NCBI RefSeq assembly: GCF_001426485.1
Contig: NZ_LMET01000001.1
Span: 2,425,490-2,489,489, forward strand
Length of the DNA stretch: 64,000 nt
Source: Aeromicrobium sp. Root472D3
GTDB lineage: Bacteria > Actinomycetota > Actinomycetes > Propionibacteriales > Nocardioidaceae
Reading direction: 5' to 3'
Made by a program: the position numbers and the translations under genes. The notes beneath the pieces are model-generated. The model searched no databases. It saw nothing but the letters and a program-made list of their open reading frames with translations, and was not told the origin of the DNA. Each line of letters starts with the position of its first letter. Position 1 is the first letter of the stretch. This document shows, in pieces, positions 41,185-49,490 of the stretch.

Positions 41185-42042
41185 TCAGGCGTCGTGGTCG
41201 GGCGGGACGACGGCCACCGGGCAGCTGGCGCGCACGATGACCGCGCGGGCCAGCGAGTCGTGCAGCTGCGCCGCGAGGTGGTCGTCGTGCGGCCTCCCGA
41301 GGACCAGGATGCCGGTGCGCTCGAACGACTCGACCGTCGCGAGGTCCGCCGCTCCGGCCACGACCCTCGTCTCGACCCAGACGTGTGGGTACGTCGCCCG
41401 CCACGACTGGATCAACCGGTGCATGTCGTGCCACGGGATGCCGCCGTCGTGGGGATCGTCCGACTCCTGCACGTGGATGATGTGGAGGACGTCGCTGTGG
41501 CGTGCCGCCTGCTCGAACGCGTAGCGGAGCGGGCCGTGGGCCACCGTCCGGCTGTCGAGCAGCAGCGTGACACCTCTCGGCGCGCCCCTCGCCCGCCAGT
41601 CGTCGGGCACCACGACGACCGGGCACGACGCCCTGTGCGCCATGGCTCGCGCGACGCGGCTCCGGAAGAGCCGCGCGTACCACGGCACGCCCTCGTCCTG
41701 ACCGAGGACGAGCAGGCGTGAGGTCGCCGCCATCGCCTCCAGGACGGTCGACGGGGTGCCGCGCTCGAGCACGGGGTGGATCGTCAGGTGGGCGTGTCCC
41801 GCCGACGCGATGTCGACCGCTGCGGCCAGCACGTCGCGCGCGGAGCCCTCGAAGGAGGCGTCGATGTCGTAGCCGTAGGCCGCGCTCATCGACCGCGGTG
41901 GGCTCGGCGGAACGGCGTACACGTGCACGATCCTCAGGTCGCACCCGGCGAGACCGGCCTCCTCCGCCGCGAACCCCATCGCACCGCGTTGACCGTCGGC
42001 GACGCCGACCGTGACCGGACGGCCGAACCCTGCCTGCGCCAT
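41185..42042 (-). CDS. Universal stress protein, tandem domain
   Basis: 285 residues. Starts RPVTVGVADGQRGAMGFAAEEA. Domain 1 loop LVLGQDEGVPWYARLFRSRVARAM, then CPVVVVPDDW. Domain 2 VTLLLDSRTVAHGPLRYAFEQA, GILVLGRPHDD and CPVAVVPPDH. ATG 42042 has AGGAGG about 5 bases before it. Divergent from the first BON gene over 125 bp that contain a DevR-type box. Confidence 0.88.
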   Translation of the reverse strand: MAQAGFGRPVTVGVADGQRGAMGFAAEEAGLAGCDLRIVHVYAVPPSPPRSMSAAYGYDIDASFEGSARDVLAAAVDIASAGHAHLTIHPVLERGTPSTVLEAMAATSRLLVLGQDEGVPWYARLFRSRVARAMAHRASCPVVVVPDDWRARGAPRGVTLLLDSRTVAHGPLRYAFEQAARHSDVLHIIHVQESDDPHDGGIPWHDMHRLIQSWRATYPHVWVETRVVAGAADLATVESFERTGILVLGRPHDDHLAAQLHDSLARAVIVRASCPVAVVPPDHDA

Positions 42043-42118
42043 GTGACCTCCTGGAAGCGGTGCCTCCATCGTCGACCGGCCGCGGGGGCGCGCCAACCGC
42101 CGGAGGACCCTCCGGCTC

Positions 42119-42132
42119 GGGACGGGAGGCCC
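42119..42132. promoter_or_regulatory. DevR-type box between Usp and BON genes
   Basis: GGGACGGGAGGCCC, one mismatch per right half from GGGAC-N4-GTCCC, 36 bp upstream of the BON start at 42168 and 77 bp from the Usp start at 42042. Confidence 0.55.
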
Positions 42133-42167
42133 TGCCCGCCGACGGCCCGTCACGCGATGGTCGGATC

Positions 42168-42839
42168 ATGACCACCACCACCACCGCACACCACGACCAC
42201 CTCGTCCAGGAAGACGTCTCGGAGGAGCTGGCCTGGGCACCCCAGGTCAACGACGCCGACGTCGGCGTCTCGGTGCACGACGGCGTCGTCACGCTCTCCG
42301 GGGAGGTCGACAGCTACACCGAGCGCGTCGAGGCCAAGAACGCGGCCCTGCGCGTCACGGGCGTCACGGTCGTCGTCAACGACCTGACGATCCGCGGCGG
42401 TGACCACCTCGAGCGCACCGACGCCGAGATCGCCGCGGCGGTCAAGCACGTGATCGACTGGTCGGCCGACCTGCCACGCGACGTGGTCCAGGTCGAGGTG
42501 CACGACCACGTGGTCGTGCTGACCGGCGAGGTGGAGTGGAACTACCAGCGCACCTCGGTCGAGCGGCTCGTCCGCGCCCTCGCCGGCGTGCACCAGATCG
42601 ACAACCGCATCACGCTGACGGCGCGGGCCTCGGCCACCGACACCGCGCGGCTCATCAAGGACGCCCTCGTGCGTCACGCCCTGCTGGACGCCAACGCCAT
42701 CTCGGTGACCGCGGTCGGCTCGGAGGTGACCCTCACGGGCACCGTGAGCACGTGGACCGAGAAGAACGACGCCGCCCGGGCCGCCTGGTCGTCGCCGCAC
42801 ACGTCGGCCGTGCACAACAAGATCAACGTCCACCCGTAG
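42168..42839 (+). CDS. Triple BON-domain protein 1
   Basis: 223 residues with three BON repeats (about 12-78, 85-150, 155-222), each showing the V.V..G.VTLSG.V pattern (GVSVHDGVVTLSGEVDSYTE, VEVHDHVVVLTGEVEW, AVGSEVTLTGTVSTWTEK). No signal peptide, so probably cytoplasmic, unlike classical periplasmic OsmY. BON domains bind lipids or surfaces and are linked to osmotic and stress responses. Same length and domain plan as the protein at 46848-47519. It heads an operon with the CoA-transferase. Confidence 0.87.
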   Translation: MTTTTTAHHDHLVQEDVSEELAWAPQVNDADVGVSVHDGVVTLSGEVDSYTERVEAKNAALRVTGVTVVVNDLTIRGGDHLERTDAEIAAAVKHVIDWSADLPRDVVQVEVHDHVVVLTGEVEWNYQRTSVERLVRALAGVHQIDNRITLTARASATDTARLIKDALVRHALLDANAISVTAVGSEVTLTGTVSTWTEKNDAARAAWSSPHTSAVHNKINVHP

Positions 42840-42891
42840 GTCGACCGACGGGCTGTGGCAGCATCGACTCGCCCCCTACCGGAAGCTGTCG

Positions 42892-44397
42892 ATGTCACGC
42901 GTCTCCTGCCCGCTGCTGAGCTCACGGATCACCACGGCCGACTCGGCCTCGGCGCTGATCCGGCCGGGCGACAACGTCGGCTTCAGCGGGTTCACGGGGG
43001 CCGGCTACCCCAAGGCGGTGCCCGAGGCCCTGGCCCTGCGCATGGAGGCCGCCCACGAGCGCGGCGACGACTTCGCGATCAACCTGTGGACGGGGGCGTC
43101 GACCGCCCCGGACGCCGACGGCCGGCTCGCGCGCGCCCACGGCATCTCGTCGCGGCTGCCGTACAACTCCGACCCGACGCTGCGCCGACTCATCAACGCC
43201 GGCGAGGTCGCCTACCTCGACGAGCACCTCAGCCACTCCGCGCAGCGCATGTGGTTCGGCTTCTACGGCCAGCTCGACGTCGCCGTCGTCGAGGTCACGG
43301 CGGCCCTGCCCGACGGTCTCCTGATCCCCAGCACGTCGGTGGGCAACAACAAGACGTGGCTCGACCAGGCGGACCGGGTGATCCTCGAGGTCAACAGCTG
43401 GCAGCCCCGCGAGCTCGAGGGGTTCCACGACATCTACTACGGCACGGCCCTGCCGCCCCACCGCCGGCCGATCCAGCTCACCGAGCCGATGGAGCGGATC
43501 GGTGAGCCGTACCTGCGGGTCGACCCCGCGAAGGTCGTGGCGGTCGTCGAGACCCATCACCCCGATCGCAACTCCGCCTTCTCCGCACCCGACACGACCT
43601 CCGAGGCCATCGCCGACCACGTGCTCGACTTCGTCCGGCACGAGGTCGCGGCCGGCCGGATGCCCCCCGGGCTGCTGCCCCTGCAGTCAGGCGTCGGCAA
43701 CGTCGCCAACGCGGTGCTGGCCGGGCTCGACGGGAGCGAGTTCACCGGGCTCACCGCGTTCACCGAGGTCATCCAGGACGCGATGCTCGACCTGCTCGAC
43801 AGCGGCACCCTGGCGGCGGCCTCCGCGACGTCCTTCGGGCTGTCCGACCGGGGCGCCCGGCACTTCATGGACAACATCGACGCGTACAAGGGCAAGATCG
43901 TCCTGCGCAGCGAGGAGATCTCCAACCACCCCGAGCTGGTGCGGCGCCTCGGCGTCATCGCGATGAACGGCATGATCGAGGCCGACGTCTACGGCAACGT
44001 CAACTCGACGCACGTCATGGGCAGCGCCGTCATGAACGGCATCGGGGGCAGCGGCGACTTCACCCGCAACTCGTTCCTTAACTTCTTCCTCAGCCCGTCG
44101 ACCGCCAAGAACGGGACCATCTCGACGATCGTCCCGATGGTCAGCCACGTCGACCACACCGAGCACGACGTCCAGGTCATCGTGACCGAGCACGGGCTGG
44201 CCGACCTGCGCGGCCTCTCCCCCACCGCACGGTCGGCCGTCGTGATCGACCGGTGCGCCGATCCGCGGTTCCGCGATCGTCTCCACGACTACTGCGCGCG
44301 GGCGTGGTCGGCCCGTCCTGACCAGCGGCACACACCGCACCTGCTCGGCGAGGCGCTGAGCTGGCACCAGCGCTACCTCGACACGGGGTCCATGTGA
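42892..44397 (+). CDS. Acetyl-CoA hydrolase/transferase (succinyl-CoA:acetate CoA-transferase type)
   Basis: 501 residues, class I CoA-transferase. GFSGFTGAGYPKAVPEAL at the N-terminus, active-site region with Glu in TAFTEVIQDAMLD, MNGMIEADVYGNVNSTHVMG and GGSGDFTRNS, ending in the usual LLGEALSWHQ. It swaps CoA between acetate and succinate (AarC/Cat1 type), which lets acetate excretion drive substrate-level ATP synthesis through succinyl-CoA synthetase. ATG 42892 lies 52 bp after the BON stop, probably the same transcript. Fits a fermentative role under hypoxia. Confidence 0.9.
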   Translation: MSRVSCPLLSSRITTADSASALIRPGDNVGFSGFTGAGYPKAVPEALALRMEAAHERGDDFAINLWTGASTAPDADGRLARAHGISSRLPYNSDPTLRRLINAGEVAYLDEHLSHSAQRMWFGFYGQLDVAVVEVTAALPDGLLIPSTSVGNNKTWLDQADRVILEVNSWQPRELEGFHDIYYGTALPPHRRPIQLTEPMERIGEPYLRVDPAKVVAVVETHHPDRNSAFSAPDTTSEAIADHVLDFVRHEVAAGRMPPGLLPLQSGVGNVANAVLAGLDGSEFTGLTAFTEVIQDAMLDLLDSGTLAAASATSFGLSDRGARHFMDNIDAYKGKIVLRSEEISNHPELVRRLGVIAMNGMIEADVYGNVNSTHVMGSAVMNGIGGSGDFTRNSFLNFFLSPSTAKNGTISTIVPMVSHVDHTEHDVQVIVTEHGLADLRGLSPTARSAVVIDRCADPRFRDRLHDYCARAWSARPDQRHTPHLLGEALSWHQRYLDTGSM

Positions 44398-44413
44398 CCC
44401 GTCGAGGGGCGCG

Positions 44414-44923
44414 TCACGCCCGCTGGAGCTCGTCGGCGATCTGACGGGCCCAGGCGTCGACGTCGTCCCAGCGGCGGTGGTCGCCGGGCGTCGCACCGAC
44501 GGCCCTGACCACGACGCGCTCGACGAACGAGAGCTGTGCGTCGTCGAGCCTGCCGCCGAAGACCCGGTGCTCGTCGACCTCGTCCTCCTCGCCGAGGTCC
44601 GCCATGGCGTCGGCGGAGATCGTGCGGGCGTTCTCGTCCTCGGAGTCGGACACGGGGCCGGTGCTGAAGATCCAGAGGTGGTCGGGCGGCTCCTCGCGCA
44701 GGTGGTCCAGGGCGTGCGTGGCCGATCGCATCCAGCGGCCGTAGTAGACGGCGCTGCCGAGGACCACCGCATCGGCCTCGATCAGCCGCCGCGGGTCCGT
44801 CAGCCCGACGCGGGTCACGGTCCACGGGTCGCCGAGCGTTCCCGCGAGGTCGGCGGCGAGGCGGTCGGCGATCTCGGCGGTCGACCCGTGCCTGCTCGCC
44901 GCCGCCACGACCAACGACCTCAC
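44414..44923 (-). CDS. Flavodoxin-domain protein (HemG-like) 2
   Basis: 169 residues. FMN phosphate loop AASRHGSTAEIADRL, DAVVLGSAVYYGRWM and LWIFSTGPVSDSEDE. Closer to canonical HemG-like flavodoxins than its paralogue at 15642-16187, since the loop RHGSTAE is intact. GTG 44923 overlaps the Usp stop as GTGA. Last gene of a Usp-Usp-flavodoxin operon; converges with the CoA-transferase 16 bases apart. Confidence 0.87.
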   Translation of the reverse strand: MRSLVVAAASRHGSTAEIADRLAADLAGTLGDPWTVTRVGLTDPRRLIEADAVVLGSAVYYGRWMRSATHALDHLREEPPDHLWIFSTGPVSDSEDENARTISADAMADLGEEDEVDEHRVFGGRLDDAQLSFVERVVVRAVGATPGDHRRWDDVDAWARQIADELQRA

Positions 44924-45399
44924 GACGAGCTCGCAGGGTCGTCATGCTCGCGCTCGACGAGCACCCGGCACGCCGAGTGGTGCACGACCTGATCGGTGAC
45001 CGATCCCAGCAGCAGGCCGACGAAGCCGCCGTGCCCCCGGTCGGCCACGACGATCATGTCGACGTGGTGCGAGGCGTCCACGAGCTTCTCGGCGGCGTTC
45101 CCGTGGACGACCGTGACGCCGATCGCGATCTCGGGCTCCTCCCGTCGCAGTGACGCGACGTCGTGCTCGAGCGCCGCCAGCACCGCCTGCTCGAAGTCCT
45201 CGTACGACGGGGCGCGACCCGGGGCGAGGAACGCGACGGCCGGCGCCGTCGCGAGGGTCCAGGCACGGACCACCTCGACGTGGTTCCCGAACGCGGGTGC
45301 GCACCTGATCGCCGTGCGCAGGGCGCCGTCCGAGCCGGGCGAGCCGTCGTGCGCCACCAGGATGCCGCCGCGGGCCGTGATCGTCGTCGTGATGGTCAT
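44920..45399 (-). CDS. Universal stress protein, single ATP-binding domain
   Basis: 159 residues. [33 protein letters not shown], then ADRGHGGFVGLLLGSVTDQV, an almost complete G-2x-G-9x-G-S nucleotide motif with Ala for the first Gly, and ACRVLVERE. Paralogue of the Usp at 50762-51307. Both start and stop overlap the neighbours by 4 bases, so translation of three genes is linked. Confidence 0.9.
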   Translation of the reverse strand: MTITTTITARGGILVAHDGSPGSDGALRTAIRCAPAFGNHVEVVRAWTLATAPAVAFLAPGRAPSYEDFEQAVLAALEHDVASLRREEPEIAIGVTVVHGNAAEKLVDASHHVDMIVVADRGHGGFVGLLLGSVTDQVVHHSACRVLVEREHDDPASSS

Positions 45400-46229
45400 C
45401 GCGGGGGCACGACCGCGACCGGGCAGTGGGCGTGGCGCAGGACCCTCGCCGCCGCGGACCGCGACGCCGCGAAGGGGACGGCGTGCCGGTGCGGGCGGCC
45501 CATGACCACCAGGGCCGACTGCTCCGTGGCCCGCAGGATCGCGTCCTCGACCTCGTCATGACGGAAGGTCGCGAGGACCAGCACGTCGGGGAACCGCTCC
45601 CGCCAGTCCGCGAGGGCCCTCTCGACGTCGTCGCGCTCACGACCGGCCCGTTCGACCGGGGCCCCGACTCGGGTCACGTGCAGCACGTGCAGCGACGCCT
45701 CACGGCGCGACGCCTCGTCGAAGGCGAACCCGAGGGGGCCCTCCGCCGCGGTGTCGCCGTCGATCGTCACGACGACGTCCCCGTCGTGCCGACCCGGGTA
45801 CGACAGCTCCGGGACGACGACGACCGGGCATGGCGCGTGCATCGCGAGGTGTCCGGCGATCCTCGTCCGGAGGATCCGGTCGTACCACGGCACGTCGTCC
45901 GAGCCGACGACGATCACCGCGGCGTCCGAGGCGGCTTCCTGCAGCACCATCTCGGCGGGTGTGCTCGTCAGCTCGTAGTCGGCGACGAGGTCGGGCGCCT
46001 CGTGCTCGACGAGCCGTCTGGCGTCGTCCAGCAGCTCGCGACCTGCCGCGCGCACGGCCTCGGAGGCGTCGAGCCCCCTGTAGACGTCGCCGGCCTGCGT
46101 GGCCACCCACGTCGAGTGGACGACCCGGAGCGGGACTCCCCGCAGCCGGGCCTCCGCGACCGCGACGAGCAGTGCCGTGGGTTGCTTGTCGACGACGCCG
46201 ATGACGACGGGGTTGTCGGTGGTGCTCAT
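45396..46229 (-). CDS. Universal stress protein, tandem domain
   Basis: 277 residues, VVDKQPTALLVAVAEA subfamily. Domain 1 VIVVGSDDVPWYDRILRTRIAGHLA and CPVVVVPELS; domain 2 DVVVTIDGDTAAEGPLGFAFDEA, ALVVMGRPHRH and CPVAVVPPR. ATG 46229 has GGGAGG about 6 bases upstream. First gene of the Usp-Usp-flavodoxin operon. Two DevR-type boxes lie 80-142 bp upstream. Confidence 0.9.
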   Translation of the reverse strand: MSTTDNPVVIGVVDKQPTALLVAVAEARLRGVPLRVVHSTWVATQAGDVYRGLDASEAVRAAGRELLDDARRLVEHEAPDLVADYELTSTPAEMVLQEAASDAAVIVVGSDDVPWYDRILRTRIAGHLAMHAPCPVVVVPELSYPGRHDGDVVVTIDGDTAAEGPLGFAFDEASRREASLHVLHVTRVGAPVERAGRERDDVERALADWRERFPDVLVLATFRHDEVEDAILRATEQSALVVMGRPHRHAVPFAASRSAAARVLRHAHCPVAVVPPR

Positions 46230-46308
46230 GGTTCCTCCCAGTGGTGGCGGGTGCTCCCACGGTCCGCCTCACGCGGGCCCGGCGGCACGGTCGGGAGTCC
46301 TGACCAGC

Positions 46309-46322
46309 AGGACCATGGGCCC
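46309..46322. promoter_or_regulatory. DevR-type box upstream of the 46.2-kb Usp operon (proximal)
   Basis: AGGACCATGGGCCC, 80 bp upstream of the Usp start. The 457-bp stretch 46230-46686 holds no gene I can support, only this box and those at 46358 and 46615. Confidence 0.5.
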
Positions 46323-46357
46323 GCGGGCGGGTCAGGGCCTCGCGGCGGAGCGTGTCA

Positions 46358-46371
46358 GGGGCCAAGGTCCC
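46358..46371. promoter_or_regulatory. DevR-type box upstream of the 46.2-kb Usp operon (distal)
   Basis: GGGGCCAAGGTCCC, perfect right half, 129 bp upstream of the Usp start at 46229. Confidence 0.55.
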
Positions 46372-46614
46372 CCAGATCCGGGTCATCGGTCGCTGGAGCC
46401 GCTCACCGCGCGGGCCCATGATCGAAGCGCGACGACGACGGACCTGAATCACCGCGCACTCACCTGCCGGCCCCCCTGAAGGGACGCGCGTCCCGCACAG
46501 GACTCGCCCTCGGTCAGCAGTGTCCGAGGGCGGGTCACCTGTGTGTTGCGCCCGCGTGCGCAGTGAGCTCCGCGAGCCCGGCGACGGACCCAGTGCTGCT
46601 CGTCCCGTGACGGG

Positions 46615-46628
46615 GGGACCTTCGACCG
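46615..46628. promoter_or_regulatory. DevR-type box upstream of the small ORF-BON operon
   Basis: GGGACCTTCGACCG, perfect left half, 59 bp upstream of ATG 46687. Confidence 0.55.
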
Positions 46629-46686
46629 GGGCACGGACGTCGGGCGTCGACGAGGCTGGGGTCGAACGCACCGTGAGGACGAGACC

Positions 46687-46851
46687 ATGGACGACCCTGA
46701 CGATCACTGGCATCCCAGCCCGCTCTCCGCGCTCCTGCCGTGGCTCGAGGCGGACGCGGTCAGCTTCGTCCGCCCGCGTCCACGACCGCCCACCCGATCG
46801 GCCCGATCCCGCCGCCGTCCCATCGCTCCCCTGGAGAGGCACCGACAGTGA
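46687..46851 (+). CDS. Small ORF (54 aa) coupled to the second BON gene
   Basis: ATG 46687 has GAGGA 7 bases upstream. The frame runs 54 codons: an acidic start (MDDPDDHWHPSPLSALLPWL) then an Arg/Pro-rich end. The stop TGA overlaps the GTG of the BON gene, so reading this ORF would bring ribosomes to the BON start. No recognisable domain. The DevR-type box at 46615 is at the right distance to drive it. Could be a true small protein or a translated leader. Confidence 0.5.
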   Translation: MDDPDDHWHPSPLSALLPWLEADAVSFVRPRPRPPTRSARSRRRPIAPLERHRQ

Positions 46852-47519
46852 AGACCACGACGACCCACGAGCACGACCTCCAGCACCAGGTCGAGGAGGC
46901 GCTCGAGTGGGCGCCCGAGATCGACTCCGCCCTGGTGGGCGTCTCGGTCATCGGCAGCACGGTCACCCTGTCGGGCCAGGTGTCGTCCCCGTGGCAGAAG
47001 CGGCTGGCGGCTCGCACCGCGATGAGGATCAAGGGCGTCACGTCGCTGGCCAACGACCTGGTGGTGCACCACCTCGACGACCCCCGCACCGACACCGACG
47101 TCGCGATGGCGGCCAGCGCACTCATCGCCTGGAACAACGACGTGCCCGACCAGTCGGTCAAGGTCACGGTCGACGACCACGTGGTGACGCTGACCGGCGA
47201 GGTCCTGTGGGACTACCAAAGGCAGGCGGCGCACCGCGCGGTCGAGCACCTCGACGGTGTGCGCGACGTCCGCAACCGCATCTCGCTCACCCCGCGCCCG
47301 CAGGCCGACGCGGTCGAGACCGAGGCGGCCGTCCGGAGAGCGATCGTGCGCGACGCCTCGGTCGATGCCAGCCACGTGCACGTGAAGGTCCACGGCTCCC
47401 GCATCACCCTGACGGGTCACGTCGCGTCGTGGTCGGAGAAGCGGTCGGCGGCCAAGGCCGCGTGGTCCTCGCCGCATGTGGACCACGTCGAGAACCGCAT
47501 CACGGTCAGCGCACGCTGA
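46848..47519 (+). CDS. Triple BON-domain protein 2
   Basis: 223 residues, the same length as the BON protein at 42168-42839, and the same three-repeat layout: GVSVIGSTVTLSGQVSSPWQ, VTVDDHVVTLTGEVLWDYQR, VKVHGSRITLTGHVASWSEK. No signal peptide. GTG 46848 has GGAGAGG about 9 bases upstream and overlaps a 54-codon ORF as GTGA. It converges with a Usp gene across a shared hairpin. Confidence 0.87.
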   Translation: MKTTTTHEHDLQHQVEEALEWAPEIDSALVGVSVIGSTVTLSGQVSSPWQKRLAARTAMRIKGVTSLANDLVVHHLDDPRTDTDVAMAASALIAWNNDVPDQSVKVTVDDHVVTLTGEVLWDYQRQAAHRAVEHLDGVRDVRNRISLTPRPQADAVETEAAVRRAIVRDASVDASHVHVKVHGSRITLTGHVASWSEKRSAAKAAWSSPHVDHVENRITVSAR

Positions 47520-47549
47520 GCCGGGTGAAGGTGGCGCGACAGCTCAGTG
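47514..47549. terminator. Hairpin spanning convergent BON and Usp stops
   Basis: CGCTGAGC (at the BON stop) pairs with GCTCAGTG (over the Usp stop at 47544-47546) with one G-U pair; the loop is about 20 bases. Stop codons of both genes lie in the stem. Confidence 0.4.
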
Positions 47550-48416
47550 CCTCATCCCCGTCAGCCAGCCGCGCCGGGCGGGGACGACCGCGAGCGGCAC
47601 GGAGGTGCTCGTCGCGAGCCGCCCCGCGAGCGACCTGTCCAGGAACCACGGCAGGTGCGGTCGCGGCACCGACCCGACGACGACCATGCCCGTGCCCGGA
47701 GCGGCGTCCACCGCGGCATCGACGAGACTCCCGGGCGCCGTGGCCGTCACCACGACGGCGACGTCGGGGTACAGGCTGCGGATGAGGTCGAGCGCGTAGC
47801 AGCTCTCACGCCAGCGTTCGTCCCGCCGCGACCCCGGTCCGTCGGACTCGTGCAGGACGCGCAGTCCGCAGCCGCGGCTCTCGGCCGCCTCGAGCGCGAA
47901 CGTCAGCGCGTCGACCGACCACGACGGCATCAGCAGGACGATGTCGCCGGTCTCGTTGACGGGTCGGTCGGGCACGACGATCGTCGGCTCGGCGGACGCG
48001 ACCACGAGCCGGCGGGCGACGGCGCCGCGGAAGACCCACAGGTACCGGGGAAGGTCTCCGTCGGCCCCGACGACCACCTCGCGCGCGTCGTCGGCCTCGT
48101 CGCGCAGGACGTCGAAGGCCGCTCCCCGTTCCACGGAGTACGTCACGTCGAGCTCCGGTGCCGCCGCTGACGTGAACTCCCGCACCTGGTCGACGGTGCC
48201 GCCGGCCAGTCGCTCCATGAACGACGGGCCGGGTCCGTCCGGGGGCAGGCCGCCGTCGTCCGTCCCGGACCCGGGATCGGCCTGGTCCCAGCAGGTGACG
48301 ACGTGCAAGGGGGCGTCGACCCTCCGGGCCTCGGCGATCGCCTCCTCGAGCACCCGCTCCTGCAGCTCGGCCACCGCCACCACGACGGGCGGCGTTCCCG
48401 CGCCGTCGGGCCTCAC
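47544..48416 (-). CDS. Universal stress protein, divergent tandem type
   Basis: 290 residues. Domain 1: VVVAVAELQERVLEEAIAEA, HVVTCWDQADPG, VVVGADGDLPRYLWVFRGAVA, PTIVVPDRP. Domain 2: DIVLLMPSWSVDALTFALEA, MVVVGSVPRPH, PLAVVPARR. The DGS-type start of domain 1 is lost and domain 2 lacks the loop glycines, so nucleotide binding is doubtful. GTG 48416 overlaps the preceding Usp stop as GTGA. Confidence 0.8.
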   Translation of the reverse strand: MRPDGAGTPPVVVAVAELQERVLEEAIAEARRVDAPLHVVTCWDQADPGSGTDDGGLPPDGPGPSFMERLAGGTVDQVREFTSAAAPELDVTYSVERGAAFDVLRDEADDAREVVVGADGDLPRYLWVFRGAVARRLVVASAEPTIVVPDRPVNETGDIVLLMPSWSVDALTFALEAAESRGCGLRVLHESDGPGSRRDERWRESCYALDLIRSLYPDVAVVVTATAPGSLVDAAVDAAPGTGMVVVGSVPRPHLPWFLDRSLAGRLATSTSVPLAVVPARRGWLTGMRH

Positions 48417-49213
48417 GCGGACGTCCGCGTGCGGTCGTGGCCGACCGGCACCACGGCCACGGGAGCGTTCGAGCGGCGCAGCAGCCGCGCGACGACCGCC
48501 CGGGACGCGAGACGCGGGTGCTCGCTGGCCGGTTGTCCCACCACCAGCAGCGACGCCTGAGCGCTGGCGAGCACGCAGGTTTCCACCGGGTGCCCGGGCT
48601 CGACGACCGTCTGCACGTCCACCCCGGGGTAGCGGGCCCGCCACTGGTCGATCGTGTCCTCGATCCGGTACCAGCGGTTCCTGCGCCGTGGGTAGTCGCT
48701 GGTCGCGCCGGCCACGTGGACCACGCGCAGGGGCTCGTGCTGACGGTCGGCGGACTGGAACGCGAAGGCCAGCTCTGCGTCGACCTCGCCGCCGACGTCG
48801 AGCGCCGCCACGATGCCGCGACGCGACCGGGTGCCGGGCAGGACCGGCGGCACCACGATCACGGGCGCGTCGGCGAGCGTCGCGACGGTCTGGGAGATCT
48901 CCGCGCCCAGCAGGCGTGCGACCCACGGGCCGTGGTCGGCCCCGACGACGATGGCGGCGGCCCGATGGGCCTCCTGCAGGAGGGCCTCGACCGGATCGCC
49001 GCCGACGACGAGGAAGTGGACGTCGACTCCGTGACCGTGTCCCGCCACGACCTGCGTGAGGTCGTCGAACACCGACAGCGACACCGCCGCGTCGTCGCAG
49101 GCGTGCACGACGCGCAGCCCCGTCCGTCGTCGGGCGGCCTCCGCCACGGCGAACGCCGCGACCTCGGGCTGCTGCCCCTGCTTGGCGCCCAGCACCACGG
49201 GAAACCCGGCCAT
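48413..49213 (-). CDS. Universal stress protein, tandem domain
   Basis: 266 residues. FPVVLGAKQGQQPEVAAFAVAEA, IVVGADHGPWVARLLGAEISQTVA, VIVVPPVLPG; domain 2 GIVAALDVGGEVDAELAFAF, LLVVGQPASEHP, VAVVPVGHD. Full-length counterpart of the shortened protein at 13831-14487. ATG 49213 is chosen over ATG 49219 because AGGAGG then sits 8 bases away. First gene of a two-Usp operon; a DevR-type box lies 78 bp upstream. Confidence 0.88.
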   Translation of the reverse strand: MAGFPVVLGAKQGQQPEVAAFAVAEAARRRTGLRVVHACDDAAVSLSVFDDLTQVVAGHGHGVDVHFLVVGGDPVEALLQEAHRAAAIVVGADHGPWVARLLGAEISQTVATLADAPVIVVPPVLPGTRSRRGIVAALDVGGEVDAELAFAFQSADRQHEPLRVVHVAGATSDYPRRRNRWYRIEDTIDQWRARYPGVDVQTVVEPGHPVETCVLASAQASLLVVGQPASEHPRLASRAVVARLLRRSNAPVAVVPVGHDRTRTSA

Positions 49214-49290
49214 CGCCATCACCTCCTGCACCTGCGTCAACTGTCGGCGGAGGCGGTCAGCCGCTGCACGCCCGAAAGCCACGGGATGCG

Positions 49291-49304
49291 AGGACCTTGG
49301 GCCC
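49291..49304. promoter_or_regulatory. DevR-type box upstream of the 49.2-kb Usp operon
   Basis: AGGACCTTGGGCCC, 78 bp upstream of the start at 49213. Confidence 0.55.
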
Positions 49305-49397
49305 TGCTGTCCCGGACGCGGCGGTCGTAGGTTCGTGCCCACGGCGCCCGGCGCCACGGTGTCTCAGCACCCGATCGTCGGCACCGTCACCGTCGGT

Positions 49398-49429
49398 GGT
49401 CGGCACGGGACCCGAGACCCGTGCCGACC
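49398..49429 (+). promoter_or_regulatory. Perfect 12-bp inverted repeat in the amidohydrolase leader
   Basis: GGTCGGCACGGG and its exact complement CCCGTGCCGACC are separated by 8 bases, ending 61 bp before ATG 49491. It could be an operator, an attenuator hairpin or a terminator for a short transcript. No U-tract follows. Confidence 0.45.
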
Positions 49430-49490
49430 TCCTTCGCCGGGCATCGTGGCCGCTGGTCCACGTCTACGTCTACGTGATGAGGTGACGTCC

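Noticed and set aside
42157..42171. Four-codon ORF (ATG GTC GGA TCA TGA) overlapping the BON1 start
   Set aside because: No ribosome site and too short to support; probably chance.
46449..46688. 79-codon minus-strand ORF in the 457-bp gap upstream of the BON operon
   Set aside because: Arg/Ser-rich composition, weak ribosome site, and it runs antisense through a DevR-type box; the start merely shares the CCATGG palindrome with the opposite small ORF.
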